Below, piece by piece: positions 12,701-21,800 of a stretch of DNA of 64,000 nucleotides. How positions within the stretch are numbered: position 1 is the first letter of the stretch; each line of letters opens with the position of its first letter. The position numbers and the translations under genes are program-made. This DNA comes from Ctenosaura bakeri. Taxonomy: Eukaryota; Chordata; Lepidosauria; Squamata; Iguanidae. Location of the stretch: assembly GCA_948474755.1 (NCBI GenBank), contig CAOLHI010000649.1, forward strand, positions 372,001-436,000, in the 5' to 3' direction. The notes under the pieces are model-generated. The model saw only the letters and a program-made list of their open reading frames with translations. It had not been told where the DNA came from and searched no databases.

Positions 12701-14094
12701 ATAGAACCAGTAGTCCACAGTCCACTAGCCATTAATAATCTATAAAACCTTATGTATAATGTGTCATTAATCAACTAACCCCAAAGATTTTTGAAAGAGA
12801 ACAGTGGGGTATTATGCTCTTGCTCTTGGAATCACTCAGACACTTTCAGTTGTTTCAAGTATTAACTCCACAGATCTGTCCTTGCTTGAAGCTCTCTGTT
12901 GCCTTCTCATGTGAGAGCTTCCTTCTATTAAAGTGACAGACATGCTTTCTAAAATACATCACTCTCTGTAACAGAATACAGAGATGAATGTGTTCTCTAT
13001 ATACAGATGGTTGAAAAAAATATCTGTGATTTTTCTGCTTGCGTGTCTAAGACCCGTTTCAACCATGGGGTCAGGGAAGTTCCCCACTATTGGCAGTGGA
13101 TTTCCTTCCTATTTGTTGAATCCTGTGTGATGTCCGGAACTATGATTTTATGTTTATCATGCTTGGACAGCAAGCATTTCCTAAGCCATATGCAGTAGGG
13201 AAGACATTGTAGCCCATCTGCTGCTTGGCAAATGCCATAGAGACAGTTCATAAAAACCAGAGTGGAGAACTATCAAGCAGCTGGCATGCTAGAATTTGGT
13301 GCAGCCCAGTTTAGATGGTTGAGGCTTTCTGTTAAGGGAGCCCGTGCAAAACAAATGAATATTTTCAGTAATGTACTAAATGTTTACTGCTTGCTCTTAT
13401 CAGCTAGTGTTAAAGTCATTGCAAAATACTCCACTAAATGTTTGATAGGCTGTGTTACTACTGAGCCCAATATCCCAGAGACTGTAGATCTCCCTTTGTT
13501 CCCTCATAGGAACTCCTGCCCATTTCTGAGCCCCACAAATATCCTTGTCTTACTTGCTCCTAACCCAGCTATGCTCTTTCTTTGTATGTGTTTTCTTTAT
13601 GGTAATTTGGTAATTTTTGGTAGTTTCCTGGAAATAAGAACTTGGAAGGGGCTACATCTCCAAGAATGCCTCAGTCATGGCCAGTGGCAATTCTGGAAGC
13701 TGTAGCCTAAAATTCTGAGAGATTTTGTGACTTGTAATGCAAGGGTTAAATCCTATAGTTAATCCCAACTAGAACAGAATATCTGAACTAATGGTAACTT
13801 GGTAAGTACCAATGAGTCTACTATACAAGGGACTAAGAACAGGATTCAGGCTCCCAAAATAAGTCTTCCAACTTCTGCTAGATTGAGGGTCATCACTAAA
13901 ATATTTCTCATTCTACAGTCTTAACTGTAGTTAACCAGTTCCTAATTATTCCAGCATTTTTTGGGATGATAATTCCAATGTCTCACCTCCATCCTGGCAT
14001 TCTGGTTATAGAGAAAATGACACCCCACCACCACCACTACGAAGTTGTGGTGTGAATGCACTTGTTAAAGTATCCGTCACACTCTTCCCCCCTC

Positions 14095-14325
14095 CCCGAG
14101 CATTCATTCTTTTTTTGAGTTATAAAGCTGACTCCAATTTTGGGCAACCTTATCACAGGGTTTTGTTGACAGAGGAAATTTGCCATTGCCTTCAATCAAG
14201 ATTGAGAGCATGTGACTTGTCCAAGTCACCCAGTGGGTTTCCAAGGCTAAGCAAAGATTTGAACCCCAATCTTCCGAAGTCTCCATCCAACAATCAAGCC
14301 AGTATACTACAGGAGCTCTCTTTTT
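14095..14325 (-). repeat. tRNA-derived SINE, reverse orientation
   Basis: Read on the minus strand it has the tRNA-like head (complement of 14270-14322), then 'accccactgggtgacttgga'-type text, then the body running toward 14100. The same family lies at 25147, 35385, 43242, 44716, 45447 and 62510. This copy is diverged and its CAA tail is lost. Confidence 0.7.
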
Positions 14326-15194
14326 GAGTGTAATCTGTTGTACTTCACCACCATTCCTAGTCTTCTGTTTCTTCCCCAAACAGACTCAATATTCCGTATG
14401 CCCCTAGCATACTTAGTCAGTATAAGATAGATTATGATTTTCCTCCAATTGTCTCATCATGCCCTCCGTCTCCTAGCTAAAGTTGCCTTGAATCACAGGT
14501 TTGAGATCAACCTTGAATTTTGTTGTGGGACAAAGTCAGGCTATAAATCAAATAAGCAAGTGAAATACTTTGTTGTAATTCTGCAATCCTTGAGGTTGTG
14601 CAAGGTATGGTTTTATCTATATAAGGATTGGTACTCAAAGAATGAGCTTGTTAATAGGATGGGATGTCCTGCATTATCAGACATGTCTGGGGCTGCAGTA
14701 GGAATTGTTACATATACAACTTGAAGAGTGTGAACTCAGCAGCATAGAAATAAACAGACTATCCACGTGGAAAGCCTTTTTAAAGGGGGAGGAAGTGCAT
14801 TTGGGATTCTAATGGTACCTTTGATCATGTTTCTGATTATGATAACAATATAAATAGAGTTACTACATGTTTTAGCACAGCAGATTTCTAAAGAGCCAGA
14901 CTACACACTAAAAGGCAAACATGTACAGTGCACGTTTTTGTAAAGGAGTAAGTTGTATCTGTAGTGGGAATGGATAGGAATGATAGAAGGTAGCAAGGGA
15001 GGGGGTACTTAGCTCATCTTGCATTTTATGTTTCCCTGTTTCAAATTGTTCCTGAGCAGCTAACTCTCTTGGAAGCACACACTTGCTACACACATTGGTT
15101 TTCATTTGTATGTGAAACTTCAAAAAGGGAAAGCTGCCAAAGAAAACTTTCTCCTGTTGCTTCTCCAGCCATAATCACTCCCTCTGCACTGAGT

Positions 15195-15400
15195 TTTTCC
15201 TGAGGCTCTTTTACACTACAGAATTATAGCACTTTCATTCAACTTCCACTGTCTTAGCTCCATTCTGTGGAATCCTGGGACTTGTGGTTTTGTAAGGCGT
15301 TGAGAATTCTCTGCCAGAGAGCTCTAGCGCCTCACCAAACTGCAAGGCCCAGGAACTGTGGCAGTCAGAGTAGGATCAAACTACTGTGATGGCACAGCAT
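15195..15400. repeat. MITE, family M2 ('gaatcctgggacttgt')
   Basis: It contains 'ctgtggaatcctgggacttg' followed by a roughly inverse half (caaactgcaaggcccaggaa), the usual layout of a short inverted-repeat element common in lizards. A second copy of the same type is at 29375-29550. Confidence 0.55.
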
Positions 15401-16604
15401 GAAAAGGATCGTGTACAAAAAAAAGTGATTGATGGTTGCAGTACTACTTCGGTACACCACTGGCTCTAATTAATGGGAAGGCTGTGGACAGTAATTAACA
15501 GCAACAAAAACATTTGTTATCCTTTGGGAAACTGATGCCTTGGCCCTGATTTTTGGTATCACATTTCTGGTATCACATTTCACGACTTGATAACATTTCA
15601 GGTGACTTTAACAATGGGCTTTTAGTATCAGTTGAAAGATGATGAATGGCAATTCCCTTATACTGTGTGGATGTTTGTCTGTATTTTTCTTCTCCCAATT
15701 CCCCCACCCCTGTATTTGAAAACCCTGCTGAGAGCAGAGTTTGTACAGACACCCCAGGAGTGTAATTAAGCAAGCCACTCATTCCACTGTGACTGTGAGT
15801 CCCAATTGTGTCTTCTTTCTCAACTATTGATAAAGTTTTACACAATAGAGGTCAGTAGGCTGAAAGTACACATCTTGCTCAGCTAAACTAATTAGGTGAT
15901 TAAAAAAACATGATGAAACATCCTTCAGGTCTAAACTAAGGGTTTCTTAGGTGCCTTGAGTCGTGTTTTAGGAGAAAGATGTAAATCACGGATACAAATA
16001 AATAAAATATTGTTACAAGAATGAAACAATTTATAGTACAAGCAACAAGCGTTTAGGCTGTATGCTGATGACTGTTAAGTAGTCCAGCTAAAATGAGATA
16101 TTGGGCCAGACTTTATGCAGAATTATATATAGTTTTTCATGAGCTTTGGGCATCAACAAGTAAGCAACCATTCATTTTTCTCCCTCAATTTCAACTGGAA
16201 AGAATAAAAAGTACAGACTTCCCCCACTGATCTATCAGGTTAGGGACCAGAGCACCGTTAGAAAATGGAATTGGCTGAAAAGTTGAACCCATTTACTCTA
16301 CTACAGGGAGCATGAAGTACTTACAGAGGCTTGCTGGTTATCAGCTACACATGCACTGCTTGCAAAGTCTCTCAACTGGCTTAGTGCCTTTTCCCCCATT
16401 CAGCTCTCTTTGCAAACTGAGTGCATATGTGAGCAGTTCCAAGCAGGCCTCTGTAGGCAAGAAGAACTGATGAAAGAGCAGAACTCCTGTCAAATCAATA
16501 CAATTTGTCCTTAATTTTGAAGCATCGAAAGAGCAAGTTATTGGATAATGGGGCATCAAAAGGTGGGGGCTTGCTGTAATGCAACAATAAAGATATAAAA
16601 TTTC

Positions 16605-17480
16605 CGGAAATGTTGAAGCCTTAGGGGGAAAAGCATTTTTTTTTTCATTTTTAAGAAAAAAATGGACATTTTCAGAAAAATTGAAAAAAATGCAACATTA
16701 GCACTTTTTACAGATTGAAAGTCACTCTATTACTTTAGGAACATAAAATATGACTATGTACAATTTGATTTGGCATAAAAGTATCACAATAGGTATATTA
16801 AAAATACAGTGTTCAAACAAGTATTACAAATGGAATTTACTTTTCTTTTTTTTTTTAATTTTTATTCGTAACAAATGGAACAACAGTCTCCTGAACTGTA
16901 CGAAACCTCTTTGGTTTTTCATACTTTTCATACTTTTCGTTTATGAGGAGCCGGTCAAAAAACAATTTTAGAAAAAACAGAAGAAACCATCAACATTAGT
17001 AACAAAGAAAATTATTTATATTTCTTCTCCACAGTATGAAATAGACATAAAGCAGCCATTGCCATAAAAAGAATGAGGGGGGAAAAGTGTGTGGAAGGGA
17101 GGGACTAAGATTCAATGAATAGGCATAAAATTTAATCAAACTCATTTTCTGAGCTATACTTATCAATATGAGTTTTAGTCTCTGCTTCTGCTTCGTTATG
17201 TTTATCATCGTCATCACAGTTATCATGGACTTCTAAAAACCAGATTGAAACAATCTTCTCCACCCTTTCACATGTCAGTTTATTACTTGATTTAGTGTGA
17301 ATGTTTCCAAACATAGACCGGATTCTTTCACATGCTGCAGAAGATTTTCTTCCTTTTTTCAATTTTTCAATTTTGGGAAAAAAAACAAAAAAAGGCTTCA
17401 GGAAAAAAATATATGAAAAAAATCCTTTTTTTCTGAATTTTTCTTTTTTTCCCCAAGCCTTCACATCTCTAACATTATCT
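16605..17480 (-). pseudogene. hAT-like transposon relic with transposase C-terminal fragment
   Basis: On the minus strand (17132-17345) the frame includes AACERIRSMFGNIHTKSSNK followed by LTCERVEKIVSI. This resembles the C-terminal hAT dimerisation region (A-x-x-R-x-F-S... then a basic, Lys-rich stretch and an E-K-x-V helix), after which the frame turns acidic and stops. The upstream part of the frame is only A-rich low-complexity. Short tracts at 16613-16633 (ttgaagccttagggggaaaa) and 17446-17465 (complement) are inverse, so these may be the remains of the two ends. Catalytic parts are absent, so it is inactive. Confidence 0.5.
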
Positions 17481-17860
17481 GTTTTGTTTTCTCTAGACAT
17501 TTTATACTACAGTTTTCAACAATCACTGATGATTGGCAATGGTAGATGAGACTTGCAGAAGTTCTAGTCCAAAAAATCTGGAAGGTACCAGATATTTACC
17601 TACACTGGTATATGCAGATACTCTCTCAGTGGTAAACATCAAGTTCCAAGGCACTAGATTTGATAAGTCCATCTAGTATATACCCAGTGGAATCTGAGTT
17701 ACCATGCTTTGTGACACATAAGTTCAAAGCTCCTTTTGGTTGTGCAGCATTGCATAGTTCTGTATACTCTGGTTGTTTGAGTTCATCTTGTAGGCATTAC
17801 CATATTAATCTGGCAGCTTCATATGTACATTTCAAACTGTATTTTGTCCTTTTCTTCCAG

Positions 17861-18660
17861 AAAGTCCATCTCCAGAGGAAGTGACAGGTGTGATATCTAA
17901 AGTTGCACTAATAAGCCTTGTCCCATTGCTTGTGATCGCCATCGCTGTGATCTTTATCTTTTACTGCTACCGCATTCAGAGGAGGAGGAAGCTGAATAAG
18001 GCATGGGAGAAAAATGTGAAGTCCAGGAGACATAAAGACTGTAGTGATGTTTGTGCCATGATGCCAGATGATGACCAATCTGATATCAGTTCCACTTGTG
18101 CCAACAATATTAACCATAATACAGAACTATTGCCCATTGAACTGGACACCCTGGTGGGCAAAGGACGCTTTGCTGAGGTCTATAAGGCTAAACTGAAGCA
18201 AAACACATCAGAACAATTTGAAACAGTGGCTGTCAAGATTTTTCCCTATGAAGAATATGCCTCCTGGAAGACCGAGAAGGACATATTCTCTGATATAAAT
18301 CTGAAACATGAGAATATCCTCCAGTTCCTCACAGCAGAGGAGCGCAAGACAGATCTAGGCAAGCAGTACTGGTTGATCACTGCCTTCCACTCAAGGGGAA
18401 ACTTGCAGGAATACCTCATAAAACACATCATCAGCTGGGAAGACCTCTGGAAATTGGGTGGATCCTTGGCTCGAGGGATTGCCCATCTTCACAGTGACCA
18501 TACACCTTGTGGCCGGCCCAAAACACCTATTGTACACAGGGACCTGAAGAGCTCCAATATCCTGGTGAAAAATGATTTAACTTGCTGCCTTTGTGACTTT
18601 GGGCTTTCATTGAGGCTGGATCCTACTCTTTCTGTTGATGACTTAGCTAACAGTGGACAG
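17861..18660 (+). CDS. TGFBR2: TGFBR2 coding exon: transmembrane segment and N-terminal kinase
   Basis: TGF-beta receptor type II is a single-pass serine/threonine kinase that binds TGF-beta at the plasma membrane and phosphorylates TGFBR1, which activates SMAD2/3. This 800-bp exon follows a polypyrimidine tract and AG (17859-17860) and ends at CAG|GTGAGT. It opens with two bases of a split codon, then SPSPEE, a hydrophobic membrane helix (about 17902-17967, ending FIFYCYR), a basic stop-transfer stretch, and the DISSTCANN juxtamembrane motif. The kinase starts with [13 protein letters not shown] (about 18154-18192). The catalytic Lys of VAVKIF is at 18235-18237, HRDLKSSN at 18535-18558 and the DFG motif at 18595-18603. 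The kinase is very close to the human protein as I know it, while the juxtamembrane part (about 17974-18085) is much more diverged. The open frame runs on to 18828 only through the intron. Confidence 0.98.
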
Positions 18661-18944
18661 GTGAGTGGGAACGGTAGAAAAGTTAGAAGGTTTAAAACAA
18701 GACTAGGCAAAAATGCCTACTGTTACAGTAAGTTGATGTGTCTGGAGGGGAGGGCTTGTATAATGGCTGGAAGATCCTTGCTGGCAAAGATTGGTCTGTC
18801 CTGTGTCAGGGTGGTGGGAAGGTTTTAACCCATTGTGTCTTCACTGATCTCTACTTTCCATTTATAAAATGGATGGCAACTTTCCCTGCTTTTTCTGCTG
18901 TCAAAGGAAGAGGGTATACTTTGGCAGATGGTAATTAAACTTTC

Positions 18945-19970
18945 TTGGTGGTGCCCTAGCGGCTCAGTAGTTAATTGCTGGTACTGCAGCCACAACATTG
19001 TGAGTTCGGTCCTGCAGGGATTCAAGTTGACTCAGCCTTCCATCCTTCCATAGGTCAGTAAAATGAGTGTCCAGCTTGTTGGGGGCAATCAGCTAAACAC
19101 ATTGTAAACCACTTAGGGCAGCGGTTCTCAACCTGTGGGTCGTGACCCCTTTGGGGGTCGAACGACCCTTTCACAGGGGTCACCTAAGACCATCGGAAAA
19201 TACATATTTCCGATGGTCTTAGGCTCCATTCCCTCCTCGGTGGTGGTGTGCAAGCACGAGCCACATGTTTGCGTCCTCCTGTCCCCTTTGGTGAGAGTGT
19301 GTGCGGCCACAGCGTTGCCACAGCAAGAGTGGTGGTGCGCAAGCGTGAGCCACGCACTCGCATCCTCCTGCCCCCTGTTCAGAAGGGACTGAAATCGCTC
19401 CCCTTCTCCGCTACTGGGAGAACCTCCCGTCTGACGGGCCAGCTTTGGGGGGCGGCGGCAGCACGGGAGAGCAGGCCCCCTCCTCGCCACAGCCCCTGCC
19501 CCACTCTCCACAGAGGGGGGCGCTGTGGAAGGGCCGGGGAGCCTCAAGGCGGCACTTTTCCGGGGGGGCGAGCTGCACCCGGCTCAAAAGACAAAGGCGC
19601 TGGGATTCATCCCCCCTGGCCAGGGTCAACACTCTGGAAACTTTTCCCACATTGCCCCCCCCAGCGGAAACGAGAGCGAAGCAGAAGCAGAGCCCCGGGG
19701 GGCGGTCTTGGAGTTTTTCCCGGGGGAGACGCGTGGTTCCTCTTTCCCTCCCTGCCCGCAGCCCCTGTTCCTGGCCAGCAAGGCGGCCTTTGCTGGGGGG
19801 GGGCATTGTAAATAATAAATAAATAATTTTATGGTTGGAGGTCACCACAACATGAGGAACTGTATTAAAGGGTCACGGCATTAGGAAGATTGAGAACCAC
19901 TGGCTTAGGGAGTGCTTTACACTGATAAGTGGTATAGAAATGTAACTGCTATTACTATTGCTATTTCTTC
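18945..19970 (+). repeat. tRNA-derived SINE interrupted by a hAT element
   Basis: The 5' part (18945-19118) has the head 'ctggtactgcagccacaaca', then 'gtgagttcggtcctgcag', and runs to 'gtaaaccacttaggg'. After the hAT insertion it resumes at 19903 with 'cttagggagtgctttacact' and ends 'ggtatagaaatg' near 19945. Joined in order, the two parts make one SINE of about 225 bp. The repeated CTTAGGG marks the insertion point. This SINE type differs from the (CAA)n-tailed one elsewhere in the window. Confidence 0.75.
19119..19902. mobile_element. SPIN/URR1-like hAT non-autonomous element, 8-bp TSD
   Basis: The ends are CAGCGGTTCTCAACC (19119) and the inverse GATTGAGAACCACTG (to 19902). The flanking 8-mers ACTTAGGG (19111-19118) and GCTTAGGG (19903-19910) differ at one base, the hAT hallmark. 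The left subterminal part has the 'gggggtcgaacgaccctttc' text and a hairpin at 19187-19222 around 'cggaaaatacatatttccg'. The right part has 'accacaacatgaggaactgt'. These end sequences match SPIN-type hAT elements as I know them, a group reported to have moved horizontally among tetrapods. The core (about 19222-19805) is GC-rich and not like known SPIN MITE cores. No transposase is encoded. Confidence 0.85.
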
Positions 19971-20119
19971 CTGTCGGTGGAGGGTGCACTGTTGAGAAAT
20001 GAGCTTGCTTCTGTCTAGAACTTAAATCTATATGGCTACCATTTGGATTTTGCTTTTGTTTGGTTTTTTTTTTTTTTTATCTATGTGTATCGGGGAGAAG
20101 GACAATGTTTATATGCAAT

Positions 20120-20335
20120 GTTCAGAAAGGTAATTGTATATGTATTAGCTATACCCAACCTTTCCTCCAATTAATTCATGTCTACTCCCACTTAATCCTC
20201 ACGACACCCTAGTAAGTGGGTCATGCTGAAAGAGAAATTGGCTCAGGGTCACCCAGTGAATATCATGGCTCATTGCATAATTGAACCTGATCCCTCAAGT
20301 CTAATGACAACATCAAACTGCCTCACTTGTATAAT
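20120..20335 (-). repeat. Old MIR-like / tRNA-SINE remnant
   Basis: The order 'acttaatcctcacgacaccc', 'ctcagggtcacccagtgaat', then 'gaacctgatccc' is that of a reverse-oriented tRNA-derived SINE of the MIR/CORE kind. Strongly diverged. It ends about 90 bp before the next TGFBR2 exon. Confidence 0.5.
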
Positions 20336-20424
20336 CATATTATATTGTGTAGTCAGTTTATGTGAGCTTCCTGAGTAGATTCGTCCATCAAAAGCATTAT
20401 TATCTGCTTTCTAAATGCTCACAG

Positions 20425-20566
20425 GTTGGCACAGCAAGGTACATGGCTCCTGAAGTCCTGGAATCACGAATGAACTTGGATAATGTTGAATCCTTCAAGC
20501 AGACAGATGTGTATTCCATGGCTTTGGTTCTGTGGGAAATGACATCCCGTTGCAATGGTGTTGGAG
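20425..20566 (+). CDS. TGFBR2: TGFBR2 coding exon: kinase activation segment and C-lobe start
   Basis: This 142-bp exon starts in phase 0 directly after the DFG-containing exon with [18 protein letters not shown], which holds the activation-loop P+1 segment and the APE motif. It continues with [20 protein letters not shown], the helix F region with the invariant Asp. It ends with one base of a split Glu codon before GTATGT. The acceptor is CTCACAG. Apart from a few substitutions near the 3' end (NGVG) it reads as conserved TGFBR2. There are no frameshifts or stops. Confidence 0.98.
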
Positions 20567-21339
20567 GTATGTGTGAAAGGCCATTTTAATTTCTGTGGGA
20601 ATTTTTTTTTTATGGAGGTGTCATTAAATACTACTTAGATCTTTAGGTTGCAGGACATTTTCTCTTCATTTATAACACTTTAACTTTGCTGAATTCTCCA
20701 AAGAGCTCACTTTGCAATTTGATTTGCAAGTGGTCTCCCATCCAACCAGCTTCCAGAGCCAACTAGAACTGTGTAGCTTAAGGAACAGAATTGTAGCAAC
20801 ATGCCACATGCATTCAGATCAATGCTTAGAAAAATTACTGTTGTTCAATCAAAAGTAACCATGCTAGCTAGAAAATTCTGAGAATTGTGGTCTAAACAGT
20901 ATTTTTTTTTTCAAGCTTTGTTTTAGAACATATTCCAGGCTTCCCAAATTTGTTAGACTCTAGATTTGTTAGACTACAACTTGCATCATATCCAGCCATC
21001 GTGGGCCATGGAGAAGGCTATCCTAAACCATTCTGCATAACCACTGAAACATCTCTTTTTATTTAGCTAGACACTATGTATGAAAAAAAAATAGTCCACG
21101 TTGCTACAGCCTATCAGATGTAGCCCTTAACTAGAATATCAAGTGGCACTGATGGCAAGAAGTGCCTTTCTCTAGCTGTTGTACCTCTGCAGAAAGGTAG
21201 TGCTACAATTGTGCATGCTTTTGTAACATTGAGGTTAGAATACCAGAATGCATTATATGCAAGGCTGATTTGGAAAGTTAGTTTAGAGCAAGAAAGCCAG
21301 ACTCCAGTCCATGTATCATGTCTGAAAGATCAGCACTGA

Positions 21340-21800
21340 GGCCCTTTCTGCACTATGCCATAATCCCACATCATCCCATCACAATCCCAGCAATGCCATT
21401 GCTGGGATGGAATCAGAACCCAAACGCTCCCCACCACACTGGTTGGCTGCCAATGGATGGGTAGCATTTGGAACACACTCCTTCCTTCCACAGTACAGCC
21501 AGCCTCTTCCCGGGCTGTACTGCAGAAGGAAGTACTTGATAGTGCCTTCACCCTTCCTGCATGGCTGCAGCCGATGGAACCATTGTGTGAAGGGAGACTG
21601 CTACTGGATTTTTTCCAGTAATCTTATACAGTGCAATCATGATGACTGGGGATGTAAGAGCAGCAGGACTGCAATGATGTTGTGTGATGGCAAGCATTGT
21701 GGATCAGCAGCAGTGCACCCCCGTAATGGAATGCCACCATCATGTGACAAGGACCTGAGTCTCCAGTGCATATCCAAGCTTAATTCAGACTGTTAGTTTT
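21340..21800. repeat. Palindrome-rich putative non-autonomous transposon
   Basis: It opens 'aggccctttctgcactatgc', similar to the ends of other MITEs here. Two internal hairpins are visible: around 21383-21412 (atcccagcaatg / cattgctgggat) and at 21481-21531 (cttccttccacagtacagcc / ggctgtactgcagaaggaag). The right border is not clear and no target duplication was found. Reading frames across it have no recognisable domain. Confidence 0.4.

Larger units (their letters stand above)
1..17860 (+). other. TGFBR2: TGFBR2 intron (partial) upstream of the kinase exon
   Basis: I found no TGFBR2 ectodomain exon here: no cysteine-rich frame flanked by AG/GT sites. The assignment as intron rests on the exon that follows at 17861, which opens in the middle of a codon. 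The stretch holds AT-rich DNA with scattered repeats listed separately. Parts with nothing I can name include about 660-1130, 2834-4150, 6000-9190, 9820-14050, 14330-15190 and 15400-16600. The part at 1200-1640 has the look of an old LINE 3' tail but I cannot assign it. Short reading frames in this stretch have no recognisable domain. Confidence 0.8.
18661..20424 (+). other. TGFBR2: TGFBR2 intron between kinase exons (1.76 kb)
   Basis: It starts GTGAGT and ends with TTTCTAAATGCTCACAG. Most of it is transposon: a SINE split by a SPIN-like hAT element (18945-19970), and an older MIR/tRNA-SINE-like remnant at about 20120-20335. GC-rich reading frames at 19128-19848 lie inside the hAT element and look non-genic. 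Confidence 0.95.

Noticed and set aside
18661..18828. Open frame continuing the TGFBR2 kinase exon
   Set aside because: It lies after a consensus GTGAGT donor and does not resemble kinase sequence. The true continuation is the exon at 20425.
19128..19848. Overlapping GC-rich reading frames of 85-187 codons on both strands
   Set aside because: They lie inside a non-autonomous hAT element, have no domain, and arise from GC-rich composition.
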